Assembly: GCF_014207985.1 (NCBI RefSeq)
Contig: NZ_JACHMI010000001.1
Span: 10,523,001 to 10,587,000, forward strand
Reading direction: 5' to 3'
DNA: 64,000 nucleotides
DNA from: Nonomuraea rubra
GTDB taxonomy: Bacteria; Actinomycetota; Actinomycetes; Streptosporangiales; Streptosporangiaceae
The notes below the pieces were generated by a model. That model searched no databases, had not been told where the DNA came from, and saw nothing but the letters and a program-made list of their open reading frames with translations. Of this stretch, positions 7,549 to 15,945 are shown in pieces (the stretch's first letter is position 1; each line of letters opens with the position of its first letter). The translations under genes were made by a program, and so were the position numbers.

Positions 7549-8634
7549 ATGTCCCGACCGACACCGCTACGAGACGTTCACGAGAGCCTCGGCGCCACCC
7601 TCACCGACTTCGCCGGGTGGCTCATGCCCCTCCGGTACGGCAGCGAGTCCGCCGAGCACCGGGCCGTCCGCGAGGCGGCCGGGCTGTTCGACCTCTCGCA
7701 CATGGGCGAGATCTTCCTGACCGGGCCGCAGGCGGGCGAGGCGCTGGACTACGCGCTGGTCGGCCACCTGTCGGCGCTGGCACCCGGCCGGGCCAGGTAC
7801 ACCATGATCGTGAACGAGCGCGGCGGGGTGCTCGACGACCTCATCGTCTACCGGCTCGGGGACGAGGAGTTCATGGTCGTGGCCAACGCCTCGAACTACC
7901 AGAAGGTCGCCGCCGAGCTGCGGGAGCGCGCGAAGCCGTACGACGCGGTGGTGGAGGACCGTTCGGACCGGTACGCGCTGATCGCCGTCCAGGGCCCGCG
8001 CGCCCAGGAGATCCTCGCCACGCTCACCGACGCCGACCTCGACGGCCTCAAGTACTACGCTGGCCTGCCCGGCCAGGTGGACGGCCGGCAGGCGCTGATC
8101 GCCCGCACCGGGTACACCGGCGAGGACGGGTTCGAGCTGTTCGTGGCGAACCAGGACGCCGTGCCGCTCTGGCACGCGATCGCGGCGGCCGGCGAGCCGC
8201 ACGGGCTCAGGCCCGCGGGCCTGTCCAGCCGCGACACGCTCAGGCTGGAGGCCGGCATGCCGCTGTACGGCAACGAGCTGAGCGCGGAGCTGACCCCGTT
8301 CGACGCGGGGCTGGGCAGGGTGGTGAAATTCGACAAGCCGGGCGACTTCGTCGGCAGGTCGGCGCTCGAGGCGGTCAAGGACGACCCGCCGCGGCGCAGG
8401 CTCGTCGGCCTGGTCGCGCGGAACCGCCGGGTGCCGCGCCACGGTTACCCGGTCACCAAGGACGGCGTCGTCGTCGGCGAGGTCACCAGCGGTGCGCCCT
8501 CCCAGACCCTGGGAAAGCCCATCGCGATGGCCTACGTGGACACCGGCGCCGAATCAGGCCTGGCCGTGGACATCCGGGGCAGCCATGAACCTATGGACCT
8601 GGTTGAGCTGCCCTTTTACAGGAGGAACAAGTGA
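7549..8634 (+). CDS. gcvT: Glycine cleavage system T protein (aminomethyltransferase)
   Basis: A protein of 361 residues that passes the aminomethyl carbon from lipoyl-GcvH to tetrahydrofolate, giving ammonia and methylene-THF. Typical stretches are [34 protein letters not shown] and [17 protein letters not shown]. The frame is open through the riboswitch, but ATG 7549 has CTGAGG nine bases upstream and gives the standard start. The stop overlaps the gcvH GTG start (GTGA). The P protein gene (gcvP) is not in the window. Confidence 0.95.
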   Translation: MSRPTPLRDVHESLGATLTDFAGWLMPLRYGSESAEHRAVREAAGLFDLSHMGEIFLTGPQAGEALDYALVGHLSALAPGRARYTMIVNERGGVLDDLIVYRLGDEEFMVVANASNYQKVAAELRERAKPYDAVVEDRSDRYALIAVQGPRAQEILATLTDADLDGLKYYAGLPGQVDGRQALIARTGYTGEDGFELFVANQDAVPLWHAIAAAGEPHGLRPAGLSSRDTLRLEAGMPLYGNELSAELTPFDAGLGRVVKFDKPGDFVGRSALEAVKDDPPRRRLVGLVARNRRVPRHGYPVTKDGVVVGEVTSGAPSQTLGKPIAMAYVDTGAESGLAVDIRGSHEPMDLVELPFYRRNK

Positions 8635-9020
8635 GCAACATCCCTGACGACCTGAGCTACACCAAGGAGCACGAGTGGGTGGCCGGGCTGGACGACAGCA
8701 CCACCGTGACGATCGGCATCACGGCCTTCGCCGCCGAGTCCCTTGGTGACGTCGTCTTCGTGCAGCTCCCCGAGGTCGGCTCGACCGTCGAGCCGGGCGA
8801 CTCCGTCGGCGAGGTGGAGTCGACCAAGTCCGTGAACGAGATCTACTCCCCGGTCGGCGGCGAGGTCACCGAGGTGAACCAGTCCGTCGTGGACGACCCG
8901 GGTCTGGTCAACAGCGACCCGTACGGCGAGGGCTGGATGTTCAAGGTGCGCGTGGAAGGCGACCCCGAGGACCTGCTCTCACCCGAGGAGTACACCGCCC
9001 TGACCTCGGGCGACTCCTGA
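8631..9020 (+). CDS. gcvH: Glycine cleavage system H protein
   Basis: A lipoyl carrier of 129 residues. The lipoylated Lys66 is in [17 protein letters not shown], and the protein has the usual length and the N-terminal YTKEHEWV. The start is GTG with a strong AGGAGG at 8620-8625, overlapping the gcvT stop by four bases. It shuttles the aminomethyl group between the P and T proteins in the cytoplasm. It is followed by a strong terminator. Confidence 0.96.
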   Translation: MSNIPDDLSYTKEHEWVAGLDDSTTVTIGITAFAAESLGDVVFVQLPEVGSTVEPGDSVGEVESTKSVNEIYSPVGGEVTEVNQSVVDDPGLVNSDPYGEGWMFKVRVEGDPEDLLSPEEYTALTSGDS

Positions 9021-9027
9021 CCCAACC

Positions 9028-9053
9028 GCCGGGGCCCCGCCGCGGGCCCCGGC
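9028..9053 (+). terminator. Intrinsic-type hairpin after gcvH
   Basis: GCCGGGGCCC and GGGCCCCGGC form a perfect 10-bp stem with a six-base loop, followed by CTTTC. It sits in the 55-bp gcvH-sdaA gap, so sdaA may be only partly cotranscribed with gcvTH. Confidence 0.7.
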
Positions 9054-9075
9054 CTTTCGAGAAGGGCGCACATCA

Positions 9076-10452
9076 ATGGCGATCAGCGTCTTCGACCTCT
9101 TCAAGATCGGCATCGGCCCGTCGAGCTCCCACACGGGCGGCCCGATGGCCGCGGCGCACAAGTTCGTGCGCGGCCTGCACGAGGACGGCCTGCTGGAGCG
9201 GGTCGCGCGCGTGGAGGCCATCCTGTACGGCTCGCTCGGCCTGACCGGCAAGGGCCACGGCAGCGACAAGGCGGTCCTGCTCGGCCTGTCCGGCGAGAAG
9301 CCCGAGCTGGTGGACGTGGACACCGTCGACGCCCGGATCGCCGGGATGCGCGAGTCGGGCACCGTCAAGCTCTACGGCACCCGCGAGATCCCCTTCGTCG
9401 TCGGCGAGCACCTGGTCTTCGAGCGCAAGATCTCCCTGCCCGAGCACCCGAACGGCATGCGCTTCACCGCCTACGCCGACTCGGGCGAGCGGCTGCGGGA
9501 GAAGGTCTACTTCTCGGTCGGCGGCGGCTTCGTCGTGGACGAGAAGGCCACCGGCGCCGACCGCATCAAGCCCGACGACACCGTGCTGCCCTTCCCCTTC
9601 ACCACCGGCGAGGAGCTGCTCAAGCACTGCTCGAACACCGGCCTGTCGATCTCCGCCCTGATGCTGGAGAACGAGCGGGCGTTCGGCCGTACCGAGGAGG
9701 AGATCCGCCGGGGCCTGCTGCACCTGTGGCAGGTCATGTCGGAGTGCGTGCGCCGCGGCATCTCCAAGGAGGGCGTGCTGCCGGGCGGCCTGAAGGTCAA
9801 GCGGCGCGCCAACCAGCTCTACCGCCGCCTGCAGTCCGAGTCGCCGGAGAAGGACCCGTTGCAGGCCATGGACTGGGTCACGCTGTTCGCCCTGGCGGTC
9901 AACGAGGAGAACGCCGCCGGCGGCCGCATCGTCACCGCGCCCACCAACGGCGCCGCCGGCATCATCCCGGCCGTCCTGACCTACTACACCCGCTTCGTCC
10001 CGCACGCCGACGACGACGGCGTGGTCCGCTTCCTGCTGACGGCGGGCGCGATCGGCGTGCTGTTCAAGGAGAACGCCTCGATCTCGGGCGCCGAGGTGGG
10101 CTGCCAGGGCGAGGTGGGCTCGGCCTGCTCGATGGCCTCCGCCGCGCTCACGGAGGTGCTCGGGGGCACGCCCGAGCAGGTGGAGAACGCCGCCGAGATC
10201 GGCATCGAGCACAACCTGGGGCTGACCTGCGACCCGATCGGCGGCCTCGTCCAGATCCCGTGCATCGAGCGCAACGCCGTGGCCTCCAACAAGGCCATCA
10301 CGGCGGCCCGCATCGCGCTGCGCGGCGACGGCAAGCACTACGTGGCGCTGGACAAGGCCATCAAGACGATGCGCGACACGGGGCGGGACATGCTGGACAA
10401 GTACAAGGAGACCTCGCGCGGCGGGCTCGCCGTCAACGTCATCGAGTGCTAG
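9076..10452 (+). CDS. sdaA: L-serine ammonia-lyase, single-chain iron-sulfur type
   Basis: A protein of 458 residues that deaminates L-serine to pyruvate and ammonia with a [4Fe-4S] cluster. The N-terminal beta domain begins [20 protein letters not shown]. The alpha domain carries the cluster cysteines in [19 protein letters not shown] and IPCIERN. GAGAAGGGCG lies just upstream of the ATG. Placed after gcvTH, it completes a glycine to serine to pyruvate route if serine hydroxymethyltransferase acts elsewhere. The TAG stop overlaps the convergent gene's stop within CTAG. Confidence 0.95.
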   Translation: MAISVFDLFKIGIGPSSSHTGGPMAAAHKFVRGLHEDGLLERVARVEAILYGSLGLTGKGHGSDKAVLLGLSGEKPELVDVDTVDARIAGMRESGTVKLYGTREIPFVVGEHLVFERKISLPEHPNGMRFTAYADSGERLREKVYFSVGGGFVVDEKATGADRIKPDDTVLPFPFTTGEELLKHCSNTGLSISALMLENERAFGRTEEEIRRGLLHLWQVMSECVRRGISKEGVLPGGLKVKRRANQLYRRLQSESPEKDPLQAMDWVTLFALAVNEENAAGGRIVTAPTNGAAGIIPAVLTYYTRFVPHADDDGVVRFLLTAGAIGVLFKENASISGAEVGCQGEVGSACSMASAALTEVLGGTPEQVENAAEIGIEHNLGLTCDPIGGLVQIPCIERNAVASNKAITAARIALRGDGKHYVALDKAIKTMRDTGRDMLDKYKETSRGGLAVNVIEC

Positions 10453-10943
10453 CGCCGCACGTGCAGCCGTACCACCGCGGGGGTCTCGTCGTCGCGGACC
10501 TCGCGGCGGATGCGGCCCACGATGTCCTGGTCCAGCTTGCTCACCACCGCGCCCACGTCGGCCGCCGCCGGGCAGGTCAGGCCGATGTGCAGGCCGTCCT
10601 CCGCGACCCGCACCCCCGTCCTGCTCAGCCCGTCCACGCCCTTGAGCCCGACGAACAGCATGGCCGTGCCCGTGCCGTTGTGGGTGCCGCGGCGGCCCCA
10701 GCCCAGGCCGACCAGCAGCCAGCGCAGCGCGACCAGGGCCAGCAGGAGCAGGCCCAGCGCGAGGAACCACAGCGGCCACGGGTCCTCCGCCAGCGCGCGG
10801 TGCGCCTGGGCGGGCAGCACCTTGGCGGTGGGCGGGAGCTCGAAGAAGCGGTCGTGGCCGCGTAGCCACGCGTACCCGCCCGCGCCCAGCAGCGCCGCCC
10901 CGACGATCGCCAGACCGGCCCGGTTACCGGCGTACTGACGCAT
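10449..10943 (-). CDS. AmaP/Asp23-related membrane protein
   Basis: A protein of 164 residues with two N-terminal transmembrane helices (about 8-26 and 57-78) and a C-terminal soluble alpha/beta domain (about 92-164, ending VVRLHVRR). This resembles alkaline-shock membrane anchor AmaP proteins, whose C-terminal part is Asp23-like. It follows another protein with the same layout by 39 bases and is probably in one operon with it. Asp23/Gls24 proteins act in cell-envelope stress in Gram-positives, but no stand-alone Asp23 gene is in the window. Family assignment is moderate. Confidence 0.65.
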   Translation of the reverse strand: MRQYAGNRAGLAIVGAALLGAGGYAWLRGHDRFFELPPTAKVLPAQAHRALAEDPWPLWFLALGLLLLALVALRWLLVGLGWGRRGTHNGTGTAMLFVGLKGVDGLSRTGVRVAEDGLHIGLTCPAAADVGAVVSKLDQDIVGRIRREVRDDETPAVVRLHVRR

Positions 10944-10982
10944 CAGCCGCGGCCCCCTTCCCTTCCGACATTGCGGCCGGCC

Positions 10983-11582
10983 TCATCCGGCCCTCCTGCG
11001 CAGGCGGACCACGACCTCGCCCGTGCCCAGCGTGCCGACGCCCGCCAGGCGGTCGCCCACGGCCGTGCCGACCTGCCTGAGCATCTGGCCCGTGCTCTCC
11101 GCGCCGGTCGTGACGGTGACCTCGATGGTGCGGCGGCGCAGCCGTACGCGGGCTTTGTCCACCCCCGCGACCTGCTGCGCCGCCGCGCGCAGCGTGCGGC
11201 GCAGGCCAGAGCGGGTGATGCCGATGACGATCAGCGGGTCGGACGTCTCCACCGGCACGAGGCCGGAGCGGCCGGGCACGATCGCCAGCAGCAGCATGAG
11301 CGTGCCGGCGCCCGCCGCCACCAGGGCCGCGGTGGCCGTCTCCGGCCAGGTGGTCCGGCCCGCCAGCTCGACCACCTCGTTCACCGGGACCCAGCCGAGC
11401 GGCGCGCCGAGCAGCGCCGACACCACCTCGGCCGCGGTCGCCCCCAGCCCGCCGGCCAGCACGAGCGCGAGCAGGGCTCCGGGGACGGTACGCGCCGGCC
11501 TGAGCACCCTGCGCGCCCTGCGCAGCCCGGTGTCCCGGGGGGCGACGACGGCGCCGGGCAGAATCTGCTGAAGCGTGGTCAT
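10983..11582 (-). CDS. DUF6286-type Asp23-related membrane protein
   Basis: About 199 residues from ATG 11582. An N-terminal basic segment is followed by two hydrophobic helices (about 34-55 and 82-102 of that form), then an Asp23-like alpha/beta domain with ITRSGLRRTLRAAAQQVAGV and a basic C-terminus. It is probably an envelope stress component acting with the AmaP-like protein downstream. The frame is open to 11678; ATG 11612 has a weak GAGGG upstream, while ATG 11582 has no ribosome site, so the start is unsettled. The family name is from memory of similar actinobacterial clusters. Confidence 0.6.
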   Translation of the reverse strand: MTTLQQILPGAVVAPRDTGLRRARRVLRPARTVPGALLALVLAGGLGATAAEVVSALLGAPLGWVPVNEVVELAGRTTWPETATAALVAAGAGTLMLLLAIVPGRSGLVPVETSDPLIVIGITRSGLRRTLRAAAQQVAGVDKARVRLRRRTIEVTVTTGAESTGQMLRQVGTAVGDRLAGVGTLGTGEVVVRLRRRAG

Positions 11583-11719
11583 CACAACGACAGACGTACA
11601 TGCACCCCGCATGGCCTGAACCGCGCCCTCGCCGCCGATTTGCCCGAACATTACGGGGACCGCGTTTAACGCGAACAAGTCTCATGTTCTTTTGCCCGTT
11701 ATGCGGTTACGCTGCCGGT

Positions 11720-12907
11720 ATGGATGACCGCCAGCGCTACGACCGCGCCACAGCGGCCCTGGAACCACCGTTCGCGATCGTCGACCTCGCCGCCATGCGG
11801 GCCAACGCGGCAGACCTCGTACGCCGGGCCGCGGGCAAGCCGATCAGGGTCGCCAGCAAGTCCATCCGCAGCCGCGCCCTGCTCGAACACATCCTGGCCA
11901 TGGACGGCTTCCGCGGCGTCATGGCGTACACGCTCCCCGAGGCGCTCTGGCTGGCGGCCGGCGGCATCACCGACATCCTCGTGGCCTACCCCACGGCCGA
12001 CCGGCAGGCGCTGGCCGCCCTGGCGGCGGACGCGCGCGCCGCCGCGCAGATCACCGTGACCGTCGACTCGGCCGCCCACCTCGACTACCTGGAAGCCGCC
12101 GTGGCCCCGGTGCACCCGCGCGCCGAGCTGCGGCTCTGCCTCGACCTCGACGCCGCCTACGTCGCCTTCGGCCGCAGGGTGGGTGCCCTGCGCTCCCCCG
12201 TCCGCGAGCCGCACGAGGCCGCCGACCTGGCCGCCGACATCGCCAAGCGGCCCGGCTTCCGGCTGGTGGGGCTGCTGGCGTACGAGGCGCAGATCGCCGG
12301 CGTCGGCGACGCCCCGCCCTCGAACGCCGCCCGCGCCCGCCTCATCCGGCTCATGCAGGCCCTGTCCGCCCGCGAGCTCGTCCTGCGCCGCGGCCGCGTC
12401 GTGAACGCCGTACGGCAGTTCGCCGACCTCGAGTTCGTCAACGGCGGCGGCACCGGCTCCGTGGAGCTCACCACGCGCGAGAAGGCCATCACGGAGCTGG
12501 CGGCGGGCTCCGGCTTCTTCCATCCGCGGCTGTTCGACTTCTACCGCCGCTTCACCGGACGCCCGGCCGCGCTCTTCGCCCTGCCGGTGGTGCGCCGCCC
12601 AGCCCCGGACACGGTGACCGTGCTCGGCGGCGGCTACCTCGCCTCCGGCCCCGTCGGCCCGGCCCGCGCGCCGCAGCCGTACCTGCCCGCCGGGCTGCGT
12701 TACGCGCCCGAGGAGGGCGCGGGCGAGGTGCAGACGCCGCTGCTCGGCCAGGCGGCCGGCGACCTGCGGCTCGGCGACCGGGTGTGGTTCAGGCACGCCA
12801 AGGCCGGCGAGCTGTGCGAGCACTTCGACGCGCTGCACCTCGTCGACGGCGACACCGTGGTGGAGCCGGTCCCGACGTATCGGGGCGAGGGCCGTACGTT
12901 CCTCTAG
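11720..12907 (+). CDS. PLP-dependent amino acid deaminase/aldolase (alanine-racemase fold)
   Basis: A protein of 395 residues. The N-terminal alanine-racemase-like barrel has the cofactor Lys47 in VASKSIRS, followed by a C-terminal beta domain with RLGDRVWFRHAKAGELCEHF, typical of D-threonine aldolase/D-serine deaminase relatives (the His/Cys pair binds metal in that group). Substrate unknown; D-amino acid or 3-hydroxyamino acid cleavage is likely. The open frame extends to 11600, but ATG 11720 gives the normal beginning. The stop overlaps the convergent DUF3618 gene within CTAG. Confidence 0.85.
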   Translation: MDDRQRYDRATAALEPPFAIVDLAAMRANAADLVRRAAGKPIRVASKSIRSRALLEHILAMDGFRGVMAYTLPEALWLAAGGITDILVAYPTADRQALAALAADARAAAQITVTVDSAAHLDYLEAAVAPVHPRAELRLCLDLDAAYVAFGRRVGALRSPVREPHEAADLAADIAKRPGFRLVGLLAYEAQIAGVGDAPPSNAARARLIRLMQALSARELVLRRGRVVNAVRQFADLEFVNGGGTGSVELTTREKAITELAAGSGFFHPRLFDFYRRFTGRPAALFALPVVRRPAPDTVTVLGGGYLASGPVGPARAPQPYLPAGLRYAPEEGAGEVQTPLLGQAAGDLRLGDRVWFRHAKAGELCEHFDALHLVDGDTVVEPVPTYRGEGRTFL

Positions 12908-13236
12908 CGCCGCCTGCGCCTGCGACGCCAGAGCACGACGGCCGCCCCCACGACCAGCACCGCGCCGACCCCGATCAGCAGCGGCCCCAGCTCGGGCCGC
13001 TCCTCCTCCCACACCCGGTCGGGGTCGTCCCCGAACTCGACCGGCCGCGGCGTCATGCCCAGCGCGTCACCCACGGACGCCACGAAGTGGCCCGCCCTGC
13101 TCCTGACGTCGGCCACCGTACGCTCGGCGACCCGCTTGGGGCTCACCCGGTCGGCAATGGCGTCGACCGTCTGCGCCAACTCCGCGCGCGTCCGCGCGAT
13201 CCGCCGCTCCAGCTCGTCGGGATCGGTGTCAGCCAT
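12904..13236 (-). CDS. DUF3618 membrane protein
   Basis: A protein of 110 residues. The N-terminal DUF3618 helix (DELERRIARTRAELAQTVDAI) is followed by a linker, one transmembrane helix near 86-103 and a C-terminal run of arginines. DUF3618 proteins are small actinobacterial membrane proteins, often beside phage-holin-superfamily genes; no function is established. Here it stands alone. GAAAGGAG lies before the ATG. Topology is visible from sequence. Confidence 0.85.
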   Translation of the reverse strand: MADTDPDELERRIARTRAELAQTVDAIADRVSPKRVAERTVADVRSRAGHFVASVGDALGMTPRPVEFGDDPDRVWEEERPELGPLLIGVGAVLVVGAAVVLWRRRRRRR

Positions 13237-13382
13237 GGCTCTCCTTTCGACCGTACGCGGGCCCCGCGCCGCGTGCCGAGCGGGTTCCGTCCGTTCTGGT
13301 CGTGATCAGTCTGTCAGGTCGGCGCGCCGGACGGCACAACGGCCGGGCCGGTAGGTTGGCGGGAAGAACGTAGGAGGGCCCA

Positions 13383-13856
13383 TTGACCGAGACCAGACTC
13401 ACGCCCGGCGACGCCGCGCCGGAGTTCACGCTACCCACCGCCGACGGCGGCACCATCTCGCTCGACACCTATCGCGGCAAGCGGGTGATCCTCTATTTCT
13501 ACCCCGCCGCGATGACCCCCGGCTGCACCAAGCAGGCCTGCGACTTCCGCGACAACCTCAGCCAGCTCACGGACGAGGGTTTCGTCGTCCTCGGCGTGTC
13601 GAAGGACAAGCCGGCGAAGCTGGCCAAGTTCGCCGAGCGTGACGCGCTGACCTTCCCGCTGCTGTCCGACCCCGACCTGGCCGTGCACCAGGCGTACGGG
13701 GCGTACGGCACGAAGAAGCTGTACGGGAAGGAGGTCGTCGGGGTGATCCGGTCGACGTTCGTCATCGACGGCGACGGGAAGGTGGAGCAGGCGCTCTACA
13801 ACGTGAAGGCGACGGGACACGTGGCCTCGCTCAAGAAGAAGCTCGGCCTGTCCTGA
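13383..13856 (+). CDS. bcp: Thioredoxin-dependent peroxiredoxin Bcp/PrxQ
   Basis: A peroxiredoxin of 157 residues that reduces hydroperoxides. The peroxidatic Cys48 is in MTPGCTKQACDF, with the PrxQ-type resolving Cys53 five residues later. The start is TTG at 13383 with AGGAGGG at 13370-13376. The enzyme is cytosolic and needs thioredoxin. It is transcribed alone and followed by a clear terminator. Confidence 0.94.
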   Translation: MTETRLTPGDAAPEFTLPTADGGTISLDTYRGKRVILYFYPAAMTPGCTKQACDFRDNLSQLTDEGFVVLGVSKDKPAKLAKFAERDALTFPLLSDPDLAVHQAYGAYGTKKLYGKEVVGVIRSTFVIDGDGKVEQALYNVKATGHVASLKKKLGLS

Positions 13857-13864
13857 GCACCACC

Positions 13865-13887
13865 GGGCCCTCCCTCCCGGAGGGCCC
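13865..13887 (+). terminator. Terminator hairpin after bcp
   Basis: GGGCCCTCC and GGAGGGCCC form a perfect 9-bp stem with loop CTCCC nine bases after the bcp stop. It is followed by GATTGATCG rather than a clear U tract, as is common in actinomycetes. Confidence 0.75.
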
Positions 13888-13974
13888 GATTGATCGTCTT
13901 CTCGTCCGCACAAACGCCTCGGGCTCGCATGCGGAGCGCTAAACTTGTGTCCGGCCCGCTGTGGCGGGGAAGGC

Positions 13975-14057
13975 GCGGGCGTGGCGAAATGGCATACGCG
14001 GCAGGTTTAGGTCCTGTTGGTGGAGACACTGTGGGGGTTCGAGTCCCCCCGCCCGCA
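13975..14057 (+). tRNA. tRNA-Leu (anticodon UAG)
   Basis: The cloverleaf is complete: acceptor GCGGGCG/CGCCCGC, anticodon arm CAGG-TTTAGGT-CCTG with anticodon TAG, a long class II variable arm, and T arm GGGGG-TTCGAGT-CCCCC. The discriminator base is A and CCA is not encoded. The long variable arm and the discriminator A agree with leucine. Confidence 0.95.
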
Positions 14058-14063
14058 CACCTG

Positions 14064-14609
14064 TCAGCCCGTGTAGGTCGGGTCAGGGAAGACATACTCC
14101 GGCGGCTCGTCGGGAGCCAGTCTTCCGCGTGGCTCCAGCACGCAGTAGGCCCCGTCGCCGCTCTCGTAGCACTCCGGCCCCTTCAGCCTGGGGCCCCACT
14201 CGCGGTGCTGCCCCCAGCCAGGGGCCTCCATCCGCATGCCGTGGTCGTGATCGTGGGCGAGGTCGCTGAAGGCCGCCACGGTGACGCCGCCGAGCAGGCC
14301 GCCGACGACGAGCCCGACCAGCCCGGCGCCCATGACCTGGGTCCGCCTGCGGCGCAGGAAGTCGCCGAAGGGTGCCTGCTCGCGCTCCCATGAGGCGGGG
14401 TTCGGCTGGGTGGGCGGGAGGTAGGTGGAGGCGCGGTCGGCCTGCTCGCCGTACTTGAGCGGGCCGGGCTCGTGCAGCTCCCGGGTCGGCTCAGGCCGGT
14501 TCGGCTCGGACTGGTCCTGCTCGGTCTGGCTCGGCTCCGACGACGGGGTCGGGTCGCGCGGCGCTTCCTCTTCGCCGCGCGACCCGGCGTCGCGATCATG
14601 ATCCGCCAT
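14064..14609 (-). CDS. Membrane protein with acidic/Pro-rich N-terminus
   Basis: A protein of 181 residues. A disordered N-terminal half rich in E, P, Q, S and T is followed by a basic patch (RRRRTQ), one Gly/Val-rich transmembrane helix near 93-113, and a short extracellular part with His-rich HDHDHGM and two cysteines in ECYESGDGAYC. ATG 14609 is preferred over the adjacent GTG because AAGGGAG lies six bases before it. No family recognised. It ends only seven bases from the tRNA gene. Confidence 0.7.
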   Translation of the reverse strand: MADHDRDAGSRGEEEAPRDPTPSSEPSQTEQDQSEPNRPEPTRELHEPGPLKYGEQADRASTYLPPTQPNPASWEREQAPFGDFLRRRRTQVMGAGLVGLVVGGLLGGVTVAAFSDLAHDHDHGMRMEAPGWGQHREWGPRLKGPECYESGDGAYCVLEPRGRLAPDEPPEYVFPDPTYTG

Positions 14610-14627
14610 CACGATCTCCCTTTACTC

Positions 14628-14642
14628 GCCCCCAGAGGGGGC
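14628..14642. other. Short perfect hairpin in leader
   Basis: GCCCCC-AGA-GGGGGC lies 19 bases upstream of the start of the minus-strand membrane gene, in its probable 5' leader. It could affect ribosome access. No known RNA family is recognised. Confidence 0.35.
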
Positions 14643-14725
14643 GCTCCCAGTAATAGAGGATGCCAAAGCCACCGTAAGCCCCATGTAAGAGCAAATCCAT
14701 GTAAGACCTGGGTCGTACTCCTACT

Positions 14726-14741
14726 TCCGCCTCCAGGCGGA
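14726..14741. promoter_or_regulatory. Palindrome upstream of the histidine kinase gene
   Basis: TCCGCCT-CC-AGGCGGA is a perfect 7-bp inverted repeat about 35 bp before the kinase start. An ACTCCTA at 14717-14723 just before it recurs at 16665-16671 in front of the ABC ATPase. It may be the autoregulatory site of the response regulator. Not tested. Confidence 0.35.
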
Positions 14742-14775
14742 CCAATGTCCCGCTGGCGCTACATATCGTGATGAT

Positions 14776-15945
14776 GTGTTCGGCAGGGTACGGGCGTGGT
14801 CCAGGCGCCACACGAAGCTGGCGGGCGTCCTCCGCGTGGGCCCCTTGACGTTGTTGTGCGCCCTCACGGTGGCGCCGTACGCGTCGGTGACGCCGCCAGG
14901 CACCACCGTCTCCCTGCGCGTGGCCGGTTACCTGGCGCTGGCGGCGGCGTTGATCGTGCCGCTGTGGTGGCGGGACCGGCCGCTGGTCTCGTTCGCCATC
15001 GTGTCGCTGGTCAGCTTCGGGCAGTGGCTGGCGCAGATCGATCTCCAGCCGGCCAACATCGCGGTGCTGGTCGCGCTGTGGGGGGTGGCCTACCAGTGCT
15101 CGTTCCGGTGGGCGCTGGCCGCGTGCCTGGTGGCGGAGCTGGGGGTGTTCCTGGCGCTGCTCAACTGGGAGCTGGCGACGTTCGGGATGTTCTTCAGCGG
15201 CTCGATCTTCGTCGTGACGGTCTGGCTGACCGGCCTGTACGCCAACACACGCCGGCGCTACCTGGAGGGCCTGGAGGAACGCGCCGAGCGGGCCGAGCGC
15301 GAGCGGGACCAGCAGGCCAGGATGGCGGCGGCGGCCGAGCGGGCCAGGATCGCCAGGGAGCTGCACGACGTCGTGGCCCACAACGTCAGCGTCATGGTGG
15401 TGCAGGCCGACGGCGCGGGCTACGCCCTGGACAGCGACCTCGACCAGGCCCGCCTGGCCGTCAAGAACATCTCCAGGACCGGTCGCGCCGCGCTCGCCGA
15501 GATGCGCAGGCTGGTGGGCGTCCTGCGCGAGAACGAGGCCGAGGGCACCGACTACACGCCCCAGCCGGGCCTGGGCCAGCTGGAGGAGCTCGTACGCGGC
15601 TCCGCCGTGCCCGCCAGCCTGCGGGTCGGCGGCGCGCCGGCCGAGCTGCCGGAGGGCCAGCAGCTCACGGTCTACCGCATCGTCCAGGAGGCGCTGACGA
15701 ACGCGCTCAAGCACGGCGGCCCCGGCGTGGAGGCCGCCGTGGAAATCGACTACCGCGGCGCCGAGCTGGTCGTCCGCGTGACCGACAACGGCCGGGGCGC
15801 GGCGGCCCAGGCGAGTCCCGACGGGCACGGCCTGATCGGCATGCGCGAGCGCGTCGGCATGTACGGCGGCGCCGTGTCGGCGGGCCCCCGGCAGGGCGGC
15901 GGCTTCGAGGTGCTGGCCAGGTTGCCGATGGCGAAGGCGGCGTAG
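14776..15945 (+). CDS. Sensor histidine kinase, NarL/DesK-type
   Basis: A protein of 389 residues. Five or so N-terminal transmembrane helices (about 20-155) form the sensor, followed by a coiled-coil linker rich in E, R and A (160-190). The HisKA_3 box has phospho-acceptor His197 in ARELHDVVAHNVS, then a HATPase_c domain with EALTNALKHG and DNGRG. It has no large extracellular domain, which suggests membrane or intramembrane sensing. The start is GTG with no clear ribosome site. It is followed immediately by its response regulator and then an ABC transporter, so it probably responds to an exported or membrane-active compound (inferred). Confidence 0.9.
   Translation: MFGRVRAWSRRHTKLAGVLRVGPLTLLCALTVAPYASVTPPGTTVSLRVAGYLALAAALIVPLWWRDRPLVSFAIVSLVSFGQWLAQIDLQPANIAVLVALWGVAYQCSFRWALAACLVAELGVFLALLNWELATFGMFFSGSIFVVTVWLTGLYANTRRRYLEGLEERAERAERERDQQARMAAAAERARIARELHDVVAHNVSVMVVQADGAGYALDSDLDQARLAVKNISRTGRAALAEMRRLVGVLRENEAEGTDYTPQPGLGQLEELVRGSAVPASLRVGGAPAELPEGQQLTVYRIVQEALTNALKHGGPGVEAAVEIDYRGAELVVRVTDNGRGAAAQASPDGHGLIGMRERVGMYGGAVSAGPRQGGGFEVLARLPMAKAA

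Noticed and set aside
13961..14269. A plus-strand open frame covering the tRNA-Leu gene.
   Set aside because: The sequence is a complete tRNA with all arms, and the frame has no ribosome site or domain.
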